From positions 1 through 64,000 of the forward strand of contig NZ_JAGPWD010000007.1 of NCBI RefSeq assembly GCF_018119395.1: DNA of 64,000 nt, written 5' to 3'. Positions 16,935-26,302 of the stretch are shown in pieces; the first letter of the stretch is position 1; each line of letters starts with the position of its first letter. This DNA comes from Massilia sp. ZL223 (GTDB lineage Bacteria; Pseudomonadota; Gammaproteobacteria; Burkholderiales; Burkholderiaceae_D). The notes under the pieces are model-generated. The model was not told where the DNA came from. It was given only the letters and a program-made list of their open reading frames with translations, and searched no databases. The translations under genes and the position numbers were made by a program.

Positions 16935-19154
16935 CTAGCCCTGGTCCGGCCGGCCTCGGCCGTTCCGTGCCGCGAGCTCCAGCGGCACCTCGAAGGCCGC
17001 GGCCGGCAGTCCTGCGCACCAGCGCTTCCACATCGTCCGCAGCGCATACTCCACGCAGTCGGCGATCCGATCCACGGCGCCCGGAGACCATTGCGGGGAC
17101 GTGCCGCGCAGCCTGGCGCGCAATGTCGCGAGCGAGGCCGGATCCCGGCATGCCGCGACGCCTTTGCCGACGAAATCCTCGGCGTCGTGGGCGATGAATT
17201 GCGAGGCTCCGTTCGCCGCCAGGTGGGATGCCGTCTGGCGGCCGGGCATGGTCGCGCCGGCCAGGGTCAGGGTCGGCACGCCCATGTACAGGCCGTAGGC
17301 GGTGGTGGTGCCGCCGGAATAAGGGAAGGTGTCGAGGCAGATGTCGATCTGGCTGTACATCTCCAGGTAAGTGCGCATGCCGACGAGCGGATGGAAGCTG
17401 ACCCGTTCCAGGTCGATGCCTTCCTCCCGCAGCCAGGCCTCCAGGTGTTCATGGCCGCCGCCCCGGGGCATGCCGCCCATCAGCATTCGCGCATCCGGTA
17501 CCGCGCGCAATACCCTGGCCCACAAGCCAATCACTTCGCGCGTGATCTTGCTGACCCGGTTGAAGCTGGCGAAGGTCGGGTAGCCTTTCTCCAGCATCGG
17601 CAGCGGCGTGATGTCCGGGGCTTCCGTAGTGGGGGAAAACGCCATTTTCATGGGAAGCAGGGCCAGCTTCTCGGTGAACTGGGCGTCGAGCTCGCCGGGC
17701 GGCAGCAGGTAGCGGTCGCTGATGTAATAGTCCATCGCGGCCAGGCCGGTGCTGCCCGGGTAGCCGACCCAGCTCGCCTGCACGGGCGCCGGCTTGCGCG
17801 CGAACATGGGCAGGCGGTTGTGGGAAGTGTGGCCGGACAGGTCGATCAGGATGTCGATGCCATCGGCGCGGACCAGCGCGTCCAGTGCGTCATCGTCGAG
17901 TGCGGCCACGTCGCGCCATTGCGCCATGTAGCCGCGCAGGCGGGCGGTCGTGTCGTCGTGGACGGGGAAGTTGTAGTACGCATGCAGCGCCAGGCCAGGC
18001 CGCCCGGCAAGGCGGGCAAACAGCGGCTCGACGAAACTGGCCACCGCGTGGCGGCGGAAGTCGCCCGACACGATGCCGATGCGCAGGCGCCGTTCCGGCT
18101 CGGGTGCATTATCCCAGCCGCGCGCAGGCCGCACGCGTGCTTCGAGCCGCTGTCCGTAGCGGCGGTGTTCCTCGAACAGCTCGGCGGGCGTCACGCTCTC
18201 CATATGGCTCATGCAGAACAGCATGTTGGTGTTCACATCGGCATTGCCCGGATCGCGTTCCAGCAAGCGGCGGTAGGCCGCCAGTGCTTCGTCCGAGCGG
18301 CCGCGGCGGTCGAGGACCAGCGCCAGCGAGTGCCAGGCGTCCAGATAGTCCGGGGCCAGGCGCACGGCGGCTTCCGCATTCGTCTGCGCGTCGGCCAGGC
18401 GGCCCAGTTCCATCACCACGCCCGACAGGTGGTTGTAGGCGGGGGCGCTGTCCGGCCGCAGCGCGATCGCGCGCCGGAGCACGCTTTCGGCTTCGCCCAG
18501 CAGGCTGAGGCGCTTGAGCACGATGCCCAGGTTGGTGAGCGATTCCGCATCCTCAGGGCCGTAAGCCACGGCCTTGCGCATCGCCTCCAGCGCGGGCACG
18601 GCGGCACGGTTCTTGTAGAGGACGGCGCCCAGCAGCTTCCAGCCGAAAGGATGCTGGGGGAAGCGTTCGGCGAGGTCGCGCGCGGCATGGGCGGCGTCGT
18701 CGAAACGCCCGCACGCATACAGCTCGGCGGCGGCGTCGATCTCCTGCTGCTGCGGCTTGCTGGAGCTGGCCAGCTGCTGTTCGAAGGCGTCGAGCGCCGC
18801 GTCCTGCAGGCCGTGGCGCCGGCCCAGGTCGATCAGTTCGCGCGCGGTGGCGAACTGGCGCGCTTCCATCAGCACGTCGATGTAGCCGATCCAGTAGCGC
18901 TCTTCATCGGGGGCGTGCTGCACCGCATTGGCGAAGTGCGGGATCGCATCGTGCAGCCGTCCCTCCTGCAGTTCCAGCCATCCGAGTCCGAAGTGCGCGC
19001 CCGCGTGGGAGGGCTGGAGTTCGAGGACGGCGCGGTACAGCGCGCCTGCCTGTTCCAGCTGCCCCGCTTCCGATTCGCGCAGCGCGGCCTGCAGCGCTTC
19101 TTCCGTCAATGCCTGGATGGCCTCGCTGGGCGGTGGGGGCGGTTGATTCATCAA
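16935..19154 (-). CDS. TPR protein with O-GlcNAc-transferase-like (GT41) domain
   Basis: This 739-residue protein has tetratricopeptide repeats (about 15-330; for example AGALYRAVLELQPSHAGAHF and ALRPDSAPAYNHLSGVVMEL) followed by a GT41-type catalytic region (about 350-715). Conserved GT41 blocks are present: RIGIVSGDFRRHAV, DLSGHTSHNRLPMFA, VGYPGSTGL, FASFNRVSKIT, and the nucleotide-binding DTFPYSGGTTTAYGLYMGVP. Family members transfer a sugar, usually GlcNAc, to Ser/Thr of proteins; substrates in bacteria are mostly unknown. It begins 18 bp after spoT and is probably read through from it. The flagellin locus is about 7 kb away, so flagellin is a possible but unproven target. Confidence 0.85.
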   Translation of the reverse strand: MMNQPPPPPSEAIQALTEEALQAALRESEAGQLEQAGALYRAVLELQPSHAGAHFGLGWLELQEGRLHDAIPHFANAVQHAPDEERYWIGYIDVLMEARQFATARELIDLGRRHGLQDAALDAFEQQLASSSKPQQQEIDAAAELYACGRFDDAAHAARDLAERFPQHPFGWKLLGAVLYKNRAAVPALEAMRKAVAYGPEDAESLTNLGIVLKRLSLLGEAESVLRRAIALRPDSAPAYNHLSGVVMELGRLADAQTNAEAAVRLAPDYLDAWHSLALVLDRRGRSDEALAAYRRLLERDPGNADVNTNMLFCMSHMESVTPAELFEEHRRYGQRLEARVRPARGWDNAPEPERRLRIGIVSGDFRRHAVASFVEPLFARLAGRPGLALHAYYNFPVHDDTTARLRGYMAQWRDVAALDDDALDALVRADGIDILIDLSGHTSHNRLPMFARKPAPVQASWVGYPGSTGLAAMDYYISDRYLLPPGELDAQFTEKLALLPMKMAFSPTTEAPDITPLPMLEKGYPTFASFNRVSKITREVIGLWARVLRAVPDARMLMGGMPRGGGHEHLEAWLREEGIDLERVSFHPLVGMRTYLEMYSQIDICLDTFPYSGGTTTAYGLYMGVPTLTLAGATMPGRQTASHLAANGASQFIAHDAEDFVGKGVAACRDPASLATLRARLRGTSPQWSPGAVDRIADCVEYALRTMWKRWCAGLPAAAFEVPLELAARNGRGRPDQG

Positions 19155-19172
19155 GCGAAGGACGGGAAGGGG

Positions 19173-21416
19173 TCAGGAGCGCTCGCGTTCGACGCGGTTC
19201 ACGCCGGCCACCCTGCGCAGGTTGCGGATCAGCTGCGCCAGGTGGACCCGGTCCTTGACCTGGATCGTGAAGCGCAGCTGGGTCATGCTGTGTTCGTCAT
19301 CCTCGTCCATGCCCACATAGGTGATGTTGGCGTCGGATTCGCCGATCTCGGCGGCCACGCGGGCCAGGATGCCTTTTTCGTTGTTGATCAGGAGGCGGAT
19401 GCGGCAGTCGAAGCGGCGGTTCAGCTCCTCGCCCCACTGCACGGCGATCCAGCGGTCCGGCTCCTTGGCGCGCACCCGCTTGGCCGGCAGGCATTCGCAG
19501 GTGTGCACGATCAGGCCCTGGTCGCGGCGCAGCTGGCCGATGATCTGGTCGCCCGGGATCGGCAGGCAGCACGGCGCCAGCTGCACCGCCACGCCTTCGC
19601 TGCCATAGATCGTGACCGGGTCGATGTCGCTGGCCGGCGCCGGCTGGCTGGTCGGCATCAGGTCCGGATCGCCTTCCATCAGGCCGAAGATATGGCGCGC
19701 CACCAGCGCCGCCATGCGCTTGCCGATGCCGATGTCGGCGTACAGCTCGTCCATCGACTTGGCCGAGGATTCGGCCAGCAGTTTTTCCACGGTGGCCGGG
19801 GCCAGCTCGGGGCGGATGTTGCGCAGCGCCAGGGCGCCGGCCAGCAATTCCTGGCCCAGCTCCACCGATTCGTTGACGTTGACCGTGCGCAGGTAATGGC
19901 GGATCGCCGAACGCGCCTTGCCGGTGCGGACGAAACTGAGCCAGGTAGGGCTCGGGCGCGATTCCGGATCGGTGACGATCTCGACGATGTCGCCGTTGTG
20001 CAGCTCGGTGCGCAGGTGCTGTTCTTCGTTGTTGATCTTGACCGAGACGGTGTGGTCGCCGATGCCGGTATGGATCGAGTAGGCGAAGTCGAGCGCCGTG
20101 GCGCCGCGCGGCAGGGCGATGATCTTCGACTTGGGCGTGAACACGTAGACCGAATCGGGGAACAGGTCGACCTTGACGTGTTCCAGGAACTCGGCCGAGT
20201 CGCCGGTCTGCTGCTGGATGTCGAGCAGCGACTGCAGCCACGCATGGGTACGCTGCTGCAGGTCGGACATGTTCGAGTCGCCGGTCTTGTACAGCCAGTG
20301 CGCCGCCACGCCGCTTTCCGCGGTGCGGTGCATTTCCTGGGTGCGGATCTGGAATTCGACCGGGGTGCCGTAGGGGCCGATCAGGGTGGTATGAAGTGAC
20401 TGATACCCGTTGATCTTGCGGATCGCGATGTAGTCCTTGAACTTGCCCGGCATCGGCTTGTACAGCGCGTGCAGGGTGCCGAGGGCCACGTAACAGTTGG
20501 GCACGGTGTCGACCACCACGCGGAAGCCGTACACGTCCAGCACCTGCGAGAAGGACAGGTGCTTGTTGCGCATCTTTTTATAGATGCCGTACAGGGTCTT
20601 TTCGCGGCCGTAGACTTCGGCCTGGATGCCGGCCGTGGCCAGCTGGTTCTTGACCGCCTCGAGGATCTTCTTGACCACTTCGCGGCGGTTGCCGCGCGCG
20701 GCCTTGATCGCCTTCGACAGGGTCTGGTAGCGCAGCGGGTACAGGTGCGAGAAGGACAGGTCCTGCAGCTCGCGGTAGATGTTGTTCAGGCCGAGGCGGT
20801 GCGCGATCGGCACGTAGACTTCCATGGTCTCGCTGGCGATGCGGCGCTTCTTGGCCGGGATCATCACGCCGAGGGTGCGCATATTGTGCAGGCGGTCGGC
20901 GAGCTTGATCAGGATCACGCGCACGTCGGAAGCCATGGCCAGCAGCATCTTGCGGAAGTTTTCCGCCTGCGCCTCGACCTGGCTCTGGAACTCGATCTTT
21001 TCCAGTTTCGACAGGCCGTCGACGAGGTTCGCGACCTGGGCGCCGAAGCGCTCCACGAGGTCGTCCTTCTTGACGTCCTGGTCTTCGATCACGTCGTGGA
21101 GGAGGGCGGCCATGATGGCCTGGGCGTCGAGCTTCCACTCGGCGCAGATCTCGGCGACGGCGATCGGATGGGAAATATAGGGCTCGCCCGACTTGCGCAC
21201 CTGCCCGAGATGCATCTCGTCCGAGAAGCGGTAGGCTTCCTTGACCTTCTTGAGTTCAGCGGGGGTGAGGTAGTCGGACAGCTTGTTGATCAGCTGCGTG
21301 ACGGAGGCCACGCCGGGAGCGGGGGCCTCGATCGGGTCCTGCGGGCGGCTATCCTGGCGCTTGGCCCGGCCGCCGGTGTTGCCTGGATGAGTCGAATCCG
21401 GATAAGGCAAATTCAT
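19173..21416 (-). CDS. spoT: Bifunctional (p)ppGpp synthetase/hydrolase
   Basis: This 747-residue RelA/SpoT homologue sets the alarmone level in the stringent response. The hydrolase domain looks active (HD in AALLHDVIEDQDVKKDD, about 102-118). The synthetase domain has YGREKTLYGIYKKM, LDVYGFRVVVDTVP, NGYQSLHTTLIGPYG and FQIRTQEMHRTAESG (about 265-385). TGS (VYVFTPKSKIIALPRGATAL), helical and ACT domains follow. It lies 77 bp after rpoZ, and rpoZ-spoT is the standard order. The first 35 residues are a low-complexity extension, so a later start is possible. Confidence 0.95.
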   Translation of the reverse strand: MNLPYPDSTHPGNTGGRAKRQDSRPQDPIEAPAPGVASVTQLINKLSDYLTPAELKKVKEAYRFSDEMHLGQVRKSGEPYISHPIAVAEICAEWKLDAQAIMAALLHDVIEDQDVKKDDLVERFGAQVANLVDGLSKLEKIEFQSQVEAQAENFRKMLLAMASDVRVILIKLADRLHNMRTLGVMIPAKKRRIASETMEVYVPIAHRLGLNNIYRELQDLSFSHLYPLRYQTLSKAIKAARGNRREVVKKILEAVKNQLATAGIQAEVYGREKTLYGIYKKMRNKHLSFSQVLDVYGFRVVVDTVPNCYVALGTLHALYKPMPGKFKDYIAIRKINGYQSLHTTLIGPYGTPVEFQIRTQEMHRTAESGVAAHWLYKTGDSNMSDLQQRTHAWLQSLLDIQQQTGDSAEFLEHVKVDLFPDSVYVFTPKSKIIALPRGATALDFAYSIHTGIGDHTVSVKINNEEQHLRTELHNGDIVEIVTDPESRPSPTWLSFVRTGKARSAIRHYLRTVNVNESVELGQELLAGALALRNIRPELAPATVEKLLAESSAKSMDELYADIGIGKRMAALVARHIFGLMEGDPDLMPTSQPAPASDIDPVTIYGSEGVAVQLAPCCLPIPGDQIIGQLRRDQGLIVHTCECLPAKRVRAKEPDRWIAVQWGEELNRRFDCRIRLLINNEKGILARVAAEIGESDANITYVGMDEDDEHSMTQLRFTIQVKDRVHLAQLIRNLRRVAGVNRVERERS

Positions 21417-21493
21417 ACGCTATGTCGTCAAACCGCAGTTGAAATTACAGAATAACAGATTAACGGGATGACGCATCCAGGCAATGCCTGCTC

Positions 21494-21697
21494 TTACATC
21501 GGCACCTTTTTCAGCATTTCCAGGCCGACTTTGCCTGCAGCGATTTCACGCAGAGCAACGACGGTCGGCTTGTCCTTGGCTTCGACCTTCGGGGTGTGGC
21601 CCTGCAGCAACTGACGAGCGCGGTAGGTAGCAGCCAGGGTCAGCTGGAAGCGGTTCGGGACGTTCTTGAGGCAGTCTTCGATGGTGATACGGGCCAT
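21494..21697 (-). CDS. rpoZ: RNA polymerase omega subunit
   Basis: This 67-residue omega subunit starts [20 protein letters not shown] and contains the conserved [11 protein letters not shown] and [15 protein letters not shown] segments. Omega helps fold beta-prime and forms part of a ppGpp binding site on RNA polymerase, which fits its linkage to spoT just downstream and gmk 49 bp upstream. Length is normal for beta-proteobacteria. The ribosome-binding site is AGGAG (GGAGCACAAC before ATG). Confidence 0.97.
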   Translation of the reverse strand: MARITIEDCLKNVPNRFQLTLAATYRARQLLQGHTPKVEAKDKPTVVALREIAAGKVGLEMLKKVPM

Positions 21698-21746
21698 GTT
21701 GTGCTCCTAATAGCAATCTAAATAGCAAACCGCGCGGGCGGGCCGC

Positions 21747-22394
21747 TTACGGTTGTGGTTGTTGCGCGTGGATTCCCAGCTGGGCAAACAGCGTAGCGTT
21801 GCGGGCCGCCTGCTGGGCGAAACGGCAACGTGTCGCTTTGACAATCGCCTGCAGTTCTGCGAGGGCGACGTTGAACTCTTCGTTGATGATAGCATATTCG
21901 AACTCCGGAGCGTGAGCCATCTCACCCCCGGCAGCCAGCAGGCGGCGGGTGATGATGTGGGGCTCGTCGGTCCCGCGCTTGTGCAGGCGCTCCTCCAGGG
22001 CTTCGATCGACGGCGGCAGGATGAAGATGCCGGCCGCGGCCGGGAACTGCTTCTTGACCTGGCGGGCGCCCTGCCAGTCGATTTCCAGCAGGATGTCGGT
22101 GCCGGTCTTCATTTCCTGTTCCACGGTCAGGCGGCTGGTGCCGTAGTAATTGCCGTGCACTTCGGCCCATTCCAGGAATTCGCCGCGCTCGGCGCGGTTG
22201 ACGAAGTCGTCGGCGGTGGTGAAGTAGTATTCGCGGCCGTCCTGCTCGCCCGGGCGGGGCGGGCGGGTGGTGGTCGAGATCGACAGCTTGATGCCCGGTT
22301 CCTGCGCCAGCAGCGCATTGACCAGGGTCGACTTGCCGGCGCCCGACGGGGCCGCGACGATGAACAGGCTGCCGGAGAAGGCGGTTGGGATCAT
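21747..22394 (-). CDS. gmk: Guanylate kinase
   Basis: This 215-residue enzyme phosphorylates GMP/dGMP to GDP/dGDP. The P-loop is [15 protein letters not shown] (about 15-29), and the GMP-binding region has [20 protein letters not shown] and [16 protein letters not shown] start at 22394 ([18 protein letters not shown]), not further upstream, because the open frame beyond it is only the shadow of yicC. It precedes rpoZ and spoT; (p)ppGpp is known to inhibit guanylate kinase in several bacteria, so the grouping is functionally coherent. Confidence 0.97.
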   Translation of the reverse strand: MIPTAFSGSLFIVAAPSGAGKSTLVNALLAQEPGIKLSISTTTRPPRPGEQDGREYYFTTADDFVNRAERGEFLEWAEVHGNYYGTSRLTVEQEMKTGTDILLEIDWQGARQVKKQFPAAAGIFILPPSIEALEERLHKRGTDEPHIITRRLLAAGGEMAHAPEFEYAIINEEFNVALAELQAIVKATRCRFAQQAARNATLFAQLGIHAQQPQP

Positions 22395-22438
22395 GGTTGT
22401 TTCCTTCTGTTTTTTGCGATTACTGATGTTAACGTTGA

Positions 22439-22510
22439 ACGCGTGGACGGGAAACCCGTCCACCCTACGTGATCGTACCCGTAGGGTGGACGGGTCCCCC
22501 GTCCACGCGT
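22439..22510. repeat. Long palindromic intergenic element between yicC and gmk
   Basis: Two 31-bp arms (22439-22469 and 22480-22510) are inverted copies with 29 of 31 matches around a 10-bp spacer. Each arm is itself a hairpin (GTGGACGGG with CCCGTCCAC). In RNA it could fold as one long stem or two short ones. It lies in the yicC-gmk gap on the minus strand, so it may terminate, stabilise or process that message, or be a mobile palindromic repeat. Confidence 0.8.
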
Positions 22511-22525
22511 CCAGCGAAGCGTTGA

Positions 22526-23428
22526 TTACTCGAGGTTCTGCACCTGCTCGCGCATCTGCTCGATCAGCAGCTTGAGCTCCATCGAGGCATCGGCCAGTTC
22601 CTTGACCGAGGCCTTGGCGCCGAGCGTGTTCGCTTCGCGGTTCAGTTCCTGCATCATGAAGTCGAGGCGCTTGCCGACCTGGCCGCCTTTCTTCAGGATG
22701 TGACGGGTTTCGTTCAGGTGGGCCGACAGGCGCGACAGCTCTTCCGACACGTCGATGCGGATGCCGTACAGGGTCACTTCCTGGCGGATGCGCTCCAGCA
22801 CTTCCTGGCGCGTCAGGGTCGTCCCGTTGCCATGGCCGGCCAGGCCCAGCGCGTCCTGCATGCGCTCGATGGCCTTTTGCTGGAATTGCGCAATCACCTG
22901 GGGGATGAGCGGGGTGATGCGCTTGACGATGGCTTCCATCGAATCGATGCGCGACTGCAGCATGGCTTCCAGCGCCGCGCCTTCGCGCTTGCGGCTTTCC
23001 ACGAAAGCTTCGATGGTGGTCTTGGTGAGGGCCGCGACGTCGGCCTGGAGCGATTCCTGGCCGATGGTCGATTCCTCGATCACGCCCGGCCAGCGCAGCA
23101 GTTCCGCGACGCTCATCTGGGACGCGGACGCGAAGTGGCGCGTGACTTCGGCCTGCAGGCGGGCGAGGTCGTTCAGCAGCTCCTGGTTGAGGGCTTGCGA
23201 ACCGCCGCTGGCCTTGCGGCCGAAGGAGAGGCGCACTTCCACCTTGCCGCGGGTGATGGCGGCCATGATGGCCGAACGCAGGTCGGGTTCCAGCGCGCGC
23301 AGCTCGTCGTTGATGCGGAACTGAAGATCGAGGAAGCGCGAGTTGACGCTCTTGATCTCGATCGTGAGGGTGCCGGCAGCGCCTTCGCTGGTGGCGACCG
23401 CATAGCCAGTCATGCTTGAAATGCTCAA
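22526..23428 (-). CDS. yicC: YicC-family endoribonuclease
   Basis: This 300-residue YicC-family protein starts [10 protein letters not shown], the family hallmark, and has [16 protein letters not shown] (about 24-39), a central helical region, and the conserved C-terminal domain ([20 protein letters not shown], then [16 protein letters not shown] end). YicC proteins are ribonucleases in the few cases studied, and yicC is commonly next to gmk, as here. The long palindrome at 22439-22510 separates the two genes. Confidence 0.93.
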   Translation of the reverse strand: MSISSMTGYAVATSEGAAGTLTIEIKSVNSRFLDLQFRINDELRALEPDLRSAIMAAITRGKVEVRLSFGRKASGGSQALNQELLNDLARLQAEVTRHFASASQMSVAELLRWPGVIEESTIGQESLQADVAALTKTTIEAFVESRKREGAALEAMLQSRIDSMEAIVKRITPLIPQVIAQFQQKAIERMQDALGLAGHGNGTTLTRQEVLERIRQEVTLYGIRIDVSEELSRLSAHLNETRHILKKGGQVGKRLDFMMQELNREANTLGAKASVKELADASMELKLLIEQMREQVQNLE

Positions 23429-23447
23429 AGGGATCCCCGGTTTTTAT

Positions 23448-23550
23448 AGAGCGCCCGATAAAACCCTCATGGCGGCGTTGCATCGTCTCGCCGTACTGAT
23501 GTACTGTCTTCGACGATGCGCCTTGCCCTGAGGGCTTTCTCGGACGCTCT
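23448..23550. repeat. Structured 103-bp inverted-repeat element
   Basis: Three nested pairs of arms close one long imperfect hairpin: AGAGCGCCCGA (23448) with TCGGACGCTCT (23540), CCCTCA (23464) with TGAGGG (23529), and GCATCGTC (23480) with GACGATGC (23512). The apical part contains GTAC-TGAT-GTAC. It fills most of the gap between divergent yicC and the kinase gene. It may be a dispersed repeat or a small structured RNA; no coding frame explains it. Confidence 0.7.
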
Positions 23551-23613
23551 TATTCTTTACAAAGCCGATATTTATCCACACAATCGTCCTGTTTAGCAAG
23601 GAAACCCACTTGG

Positions 23614-24597
23614 ATGGCCACTCAGAATAACGCACCCCTGCCCGATGGCCTGGAAATTGCCGGATACCGCATTGTAAAGAAAATTGCGTCCGGTGGGTTC
23701 AGTATTGTTTATCTGGCATATGACGCCGAGGGCAACGCGGTCGCCATCAAGGAATACCTCCCCAGCGCGCTGGCTTTGCGCCAACCGGGCGAGCTCATAC
23801 CGGTGGTTTCAAAGCCGAATTTACCGATCTTCCGCATCGGCCTGAAATGCTTCTTCGAAGAAGGCAGGGCGCTGGCCAAGATCGTCCACCCCAACGTGGT
23901 GCGGGTAGTGAATTTCTTCCGCGCGAACGAAACGGTCTACATGGTGATGGCCTACGAATCCGGCCACACCCTGCAAGACCATATCGCGCGCGCGGCCCAG
24001 CGCGGAAGCCGCCTGGGAGAGCAGTTCGTGCGCCAGGTATTCAACGGCGTCTGCGGCGGCCTGCGCGAAGTCCACGCCAACAAGCTGCTGCACCTGGACC
24101 TCAAGCCGGCCAACATCTACCTGCGCACCGACGGTTCGCCCCTGCTGCTGGACTTCGGCGCCGCGCGCCAGACCATCAACATCGACGCGCCCATGCTGGC
24201 GCCGATGTACACGCCGGGCTTCGCCGCGCCGGAGCTGAGCGCCAAGGGCACGGCCCTGGGCCCGTGGACCGACATCTACAGCATCGGCGCGGCCATGTTC
24301 GCGTGCATGGCCTGCACCACGCCGCAGGCGGTGGACGCGCGCAGGCTGGAGGACAAGCTGCCGGGACAACTGGATGCATTGGAATTGCGCTATTCGCGCG
24401 AGCTGGTGGCCATGGTGCGGTCCTGCCTGGCGCTCGATCCGCTGGCGCGCCCGCAAAGCGTGTTCGCGATCCAGAAGATGCTGCAGGCCGCGCCTGCGGT
24501 GCCGGTTCCCGAGCCGGAATCCGCCGAAGAAGAGCGCCCATCCGGCTGGCGCGGGCTGGCCGGCCGGCTCGGTTTCGGCCGCAAAGCAGGGAGCTAA
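23614..24597 (+). CDS. Serine/threonine protein kinase
   Basis: This 327-residue soluble Hanks-type kinase has a glycine loop (KKIASGGFSIVYLAY, about 22-36), the ATP Lys in AVAIKEYLP, a catalytic loop HLDLKPANIYL (about 152-162) and DFGAAR (about 173). The Arg of HRD is replaced by Leu, so it is a non-RD kinase and probably not controlled by activation-loop phosphorylation in the usual way. The C-terminal tail (about 285-327) is Pro/Glu- then Arg/Gly-rich, with no transmembrane segment. A PP2C gene starts 9 bp after its stop, so the two form a reversible phosphorylation pair. Substrates are unknown. Confidence 0.92.
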   Translation: MATQNNAPLPDGLEIAGYRIVKKIASGGFSIVYLAYDAEGNAVAIKEYLPSALALRQPGELIPVVSKPNLPIFRIGLKCFFEEGRALAKIVHPNVVRVVNFFRANETVYMVMAYESGHTLQDHIARAAQRGSRLGEQFVRQVFNGVCGGLREVHANKLLHLDLKPANIYLRTDGSPLLLDFGAARQTINIDAPMLAPMYTPGFAAPELSAKGTALGPWTDIYSIGAAMFACMACTTPQAVDARRLEDKLPGQLDALELRYSRELVAMVRSCLALDPLARPQSVFAIQKMLQAAPAVPVPEPESAEEERPSGWRGLAGRLGFGRKAGS

Positions 24598-24606
24598 GGA
24601 GCCGTC

Positions 24607-25533
24607 ATGCAGTTTTCCGTCTACCAGCAAAGCCACATCGGCGGGCGCAAGGTCAACCAGGACCGCATGGGCTACAGCTTCACGCGCGACGCGCTGCTGC
24701 TGGTGCTGGCCGACGGCATGGGCGGCCACCTGCGCGGGGAGATCGCCGCCACCATCGCCTTGCAGACCATCTCGATGATGTTCCGCATGCAGGCCAAGCC
24801 GTATGTGAAGAAGCCCGAGCGCTTCCTGGAAGAGGCCTTGCAGCAGGCGCACCGCGACATCCTCGATTACGCGGCCAGGCACCAGCTGCCCGACACCCCG
24901 CGCACCACGGTGGTCGCTTGCCTGGTGCAGCACAATTGCGCGATGTGGGCGCACTGCGGCGATTCGCGTCTGTACTGGCTGCGCCGCAACCAGATCCTGG
25001 CGCGCACGCGCGACCACTCGCACCTGGAATACCTGATCGAGAAGGGCAAGGCCCTGGAATCGGAACGCAACACGCACCCGGACCGCAACAAGCTGTACAA
25101 CTGCCTGGGCGCGTCCGGCACGCCCAAGGTGGAACTGTCGCGCCAGGCCAGCCTGGAACCGGGCGACGTGCTGCTGCTGTGTTCCGACGGCCTGTGGGGC
25201 ATGCTGCCCGACAGCGAGATCCTGCACCGGCTCTCGACCTCCACCATCGTCCAGGCGATTCCGGACATGGTGTCGATGGCGACCGCGATCGGCGGCGCGC
25301 GCGCCGACAACACCACGGCGCTCGGTATCATGTGGCAAGGGGCTGATGTGCCGGGCGCCGACATGAAGAACATCATCTCTACCCAGATGCTGCCCGAGGA
25401 CGAAGTCAGCTCGACGATCACCGCCGGCCAGCCGGCGCCTTCCGAGACCGACGCGTTCGACGAGGACGAGATCGAAAAGGCGATCGCCGAGATTCGCGAG
25501 GCGATCGAGAAGTCTTCCCAGTTACTCAAATAA
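24607..25533 (+). CDS. PP2C-family protein phosphatase
   Basis: This 308-residue PPM/PP2C phosphatase has the metal-binding motifs GRKVNQDRMGY (about 13-23) and LVLADGMGGHLRGE (about 32-45), then HCGDSRLYWLR and LCSDGLWGMLPDSE, and a distal Asp in GARADNTTALGIM. The C-terminal 60 residues (after about 250) are an acidic extension outside the catalytic domain. Its ribosome-binding site (AGGAG) overlaps the kinase stop codon, so the kinase and phosphatase are translated together and presumably oppose each other. rph follows after 22 bp. Confidence 0.93.
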   Translation: MQFSVYQQSHIGGRKVNQDRMGYSFTRDALLLVLADGMGGHLRGEIAATIALQTISMMFRMQAKPYVKKPERFLEEALQQAHRDILDYAARHQLPDTPRTTVVACLVQHNCAMWAHCGDSRLYWLRRNQILARTRDHSHLEYLIEKGKALESERNTHPDRNKLYNCLGASGTPKVELSRQASLEPGDVLLLCSDGLWGMLPDSEILHRLSTSTIVQAIPDMVSMATAIGGARADNTTALGIMWQGADVPGADMKNIISTQMLPEDEVSSTITAGQPAPSETDAFDEDEIEKAIAEIREAIEKSSQLLK

Positions 25534-25555
25534 GAAATAAATAGGAAACCAAGAC

Positions 25556-26290
25556 ATGACATTTGAACACCGCCCGAGCGGGCGCGCGGTCGACCAGCTG
25601 CGTCCGATCCGCATCACGCGCCAGTACACCAAGCATGCCGAGGGTTCGGTCCTGATCGAATGCGGCGACACCAAGGTGATCTGCACCGCCAGCATCGAAG
25701 ATAAGGTGCCGCCTTTCCTGAAAGGGAAGGGGCAGGGCTGGCTGACGGCCGAATACGGCATGCTGCCGCGCTCGACCCACACCCGCATGGACCGCGAGGC
25801 CGCGCGCGGCAAGCAGACCGGCCGCACGCAGGAGATCCAGCGTTTGATCGGGCGTTCGCTGCGGGCGGCGTTCGACCTGGAAGCGTTTGGCGAACGCACC
25901 CTGCACCTGGACTGCGACGTGATCCAGGCGGATGGCGGCACGCGCACGGCGTCGATTACCGGCGCGATGGTGGCGGCGTATGACGCCTTCAACGCGCTGG
26001 TGGGCCGGGGCGTCGTGGCCGCGGTGCCGGTGCGGCACTTCGTGGCGGCGATCTCGGTGGGCGTGTATCGCGGCACGCCGGTGCTGGACCTGGATTATGT
26101 CGAGGATTCGGATTGCGATACCGATATGAATGTGGTGATGACCGAGGCGGGGCACTTTATCGAGGTGCAGGGCACGGCTGAAGGGGCGGCGTTTGATCGG
26201 GCCGGGATGAATCGCTTGCTGGACCTGGCGCAGCTGGGGATTACGGATCTCGTGAAGCTGCAGCGGCAGGCGCTGGGGTTGGCGATTTAG
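25556..26290 (+). CDS. rph: Ribonuclease PH
   Basis: This 244-residue phosphorolytic 3'-5' exoribonuclease trims tRNA precursors. It starts with [20 protein letters not shown] and carries the phosphate-binding [19 protein letters not shown] and the catalytic region [20 protein letters not shown], ending with [20 protein letters not shown]. Length is standard. It lies 22 bp downstream of the PP2C gene and upstream of rdgB, from which it is separated by a pair of palindromic repeats. Confidence 0.97.
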   Translation: MTFEHRPSGRAVDQLRPIRITRQYTKHAEGSVLIECGDTKVICTASIEDKVPPFLKGKGQGWLTAEYGMLPRSTHTRMDREAARGKQTGRTQEIQRLIGRSLRAAFDLEAFGERTLHLDCDVIQADGGTRTASITGAMVAAYDAFNALVGRGVVAAVPVRHFVAAISVGVYRGTPVLDLDYVEDSDCDTDMNVVMTEAGHFIEVQGTAEGAAFDRAGMNRLLDLAQLGITDLVKLQRQALGLAI

Positions 26291-26302
26291 CAAGCAAACT
26301 TA

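Noticed and set aside
17091..20399. 1102-codon plus-strand open frame over the glycosyltransferase and spoT genes
   Set aside because: It is the antisense shadow of two strongly conserved genes in GC-rich DNA; its amino-acid make-up is the reverse of normal coding bias and it matches nothing.
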